Below, one piece after another: positions 6,779 to 7,448 of a stretch of DNA of 7,448 nt. The DNA comes from an uncultured Saprospiraceae bacterium (GTDB lineage: Bacteria; Bacteroidota; Bacteroidia; Chitinophagales; Saprospiraceae): NCBI GenBank assembly GCA_934699305.1, contig CAKUWM010000137.1, positions 1 through 7,448 of the forward strand. Direction: 5' to 3'. How positions within the stretch are numbered: position 1 is the stretch's first letter; each line of letters begins with the position of its first letter. Below the pieces are notes generated by a model that made no database searches, was not told the origin of the DNA, and was given only the letters and a program-made list of their open reading frames with translations. Position numbers and translations under genes: made by a program.

Positions 6779-6950
6779 CAAAATTCTGATAGGAGATATT
6801 TTCCTTACCAGGGTAAAATTTCAAACAAAAGTCTAAGTTAGCATTATACTTCTTAAAGACAATAATTTAAAAGTCTAATATGAATTCGGGTTTAACTTGC
6901 TATTATTCATCACTTTAGATTATTATACTTATCAAATATTTATAACCCAC

Positions 6951-7319
6951 CTAAAAAGTGCCTATCGAAAGCATAACAAGTGTGCACGCCTCCACCACCT
7001 CAATTCCAACTTCTTCTAATTTCAATTGATTTCCATAATCTTCTGTTCCGGGGTTAAATATAACCCGTCTTGGTTTTAACTCCAGCAGCAAAGGCATCCA
7101 TGCATCTTGATGTCGAGGACCCACATATAATGTAACCGTATCAACATCGTGGACTGGTTTTTTATCCGTAATGACCTGAATACCCAACACATTGACATTC
7201 CGCAATCCATAACCTATTACAGGGTAACCGTGAGCCAACAATTGTTTTGCCGCTTTATAAGCATACCTATCAGGGTTATCTGACAATCCAATGACCGCAC
7301 ATGTATATTTATTATCCAT
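6951..7319 (-). CDS. CoA-binding domain protein (YccU-type, small Rossmann fold)
   Basis: A 122-residue single-domain protein of the CoA-binding_2 type, the same fold as the CoA-binding part of succinyl-CoA ligase alpha; cytosolic, precise role unknown for the family. The first strand and loop are CAVIGLSDNPDRYAY (7-21), followed by HGYPVIGYG (30-38), a third strand with the TVTLYVGPR segment (61-69), RVIFNPGTED (85-94) and the closing GIEVVEACTLVML (105-117) with the conserved Cys. Length and both ends match complete family members. The ATG at 7319 is chosen because it leaves the usual few residues before the first strand; ATG at 7334 (127 residues) or GTG at 7355 (134) are alternatives, but a candidate promoter overlaps 7328-7358, which argues against them. 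It is convergent with pyrC across 172 bases that show no clear terminator. Confidence 0.85.
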   Translation of the reverse strand: MDNKYTCAVIGLSDNPDRYAYKAAKQLLAHGYPVIGYGLRNVNVLGIQVITDKKPVHDVDTVTLYVGPRHQDAWMPLLLELKPRRVIFNPGTEDYGNQLKLEEVGIEVVEACTLVMLSIGTF

Positions 7320-7327
7320 ATCTTCAA

Positions 7328-7358
7328 CAACCATAATGTTGTATATTTGTTTCACAAA
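7328..7358 (-). promoter_or_regulatory. Candidate promoter for the CoA-binding protein gene
   Basis: On the minus strand TTTG (7355-7358) and TATGGTTG (7328-7335) are separated by 19 bases, correct Bacteroidota spacing; the -7 has one mismatch to TAnnTTTG. Transcription would begin within a few bases of the ATG at 7319, giving a leaderless or near-leaderless mRNA. This also helps choose the 7319 start over 7334. The motif is degenerate, so chance is possible. Confidence 0.3.
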
Positions 7359-7448
7359 TCATCCATATTTTCTTAGGCCTGATAACTAATACAATTTCTG
7401 CTATCGCTGAAAGCTATTGCCATAAAGAAATAAACAACGCATTAATTG

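Noticed and set aside
6805..6816. TTACC-AG-GGTAA inverted repeat after pyrC as a terminator
   Set aside because: Five-base arms with a two-base loop are too tight and no T-tract follows; the convergent pyrC/CoA-binding gap therefore has no clear terminator.
6827..6878. Direct repeat AAAAGTCTAA (6827-6836 and 6869-6878)
   Set aside because: Two 10-base AT-rich copies in non-coding DNA are plausible by chance and no further copies or dyad structure are seen.
7356..7448. Possible end of another gene at the right edge
   Set aside because: One minus-strand frame is open for about 15 codons from the edge to a TAG at 7401-7403, which is too short to judge.

Overview
The window looks like a low-GC chromosomal segment from a member of the Bacteroidota, probably near the Saprospiria/Chitinophagia/Sphingobacteriia lineages. 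Three things point there. Several gene starts are preceded by matches to the Bacteroidota promoter -7 element (TAnnTTTG) and by A-rich leaders without clear Shine-Dalgarno sequences. The dihydroorotase carries the DDQVHFR signature that I associate with this phylum. The large secreted metalloprotease ends in a type IX secretion (T9SS)-like C-terminal domain. The assignment is inference from these traits, not from a database search.

Layout from left to right: (1) the C-terminal two thirds of a cysteine desulfurase, plus strand, cut by the window edge; (2) a convergent small four-helix membrane protein of unknown function, minus strand; (3) sucC, succinyl-CoA ligase beta subunit, minus strand, with its own promoter; (4) a 513-residue secreted M43/pappalysin-like metalloprotease with a fibronectin-III-like module and a C-terminal sorting-like domain, minus strand; (5) mdh, malate dehydrogenase, plus strand, divergent from the protease and closed by a strong intrinsic terminator; (6) pyrC, dihydroorotase, plus strand, whose likely promoter begins inside the T-run of the mdh terminator; (7) a small CoA-binding Rossmann-fold protein, minus strand, convergent with pyrC. 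The last ~90 bases hold its upstream region and no callable gene.

The genes appear to be mostly single transcription units: there are gaps of 26 to 172 bases, frequent strand switches and several individual promoters. Two TCA-cycle enzymes (sucC and mdh) flank the secreted protease but are on opposite strands, so they are neighbours rather than an operon. The remaining genes serve sulfur transfer (cysteine desulfurase) and pyrimidine synthesis (pyrC). I see no mobile element, CRISPR array, RNA gene or defence locus.

I did not find a convincing undescribed system. The points most worth a second look are a Ser in the usual Gly position of the protease zinc motif, a Gln replacing a metal-ligand His in the dihydroorotase, the terminator/promoter overlap between mdh and pyrC with an apparently leaderless pyrC mRNA, a tandem repeat just upstream of the sucC promoter, and a 12-codon upstream reading frame abutting the membrane-protein start.
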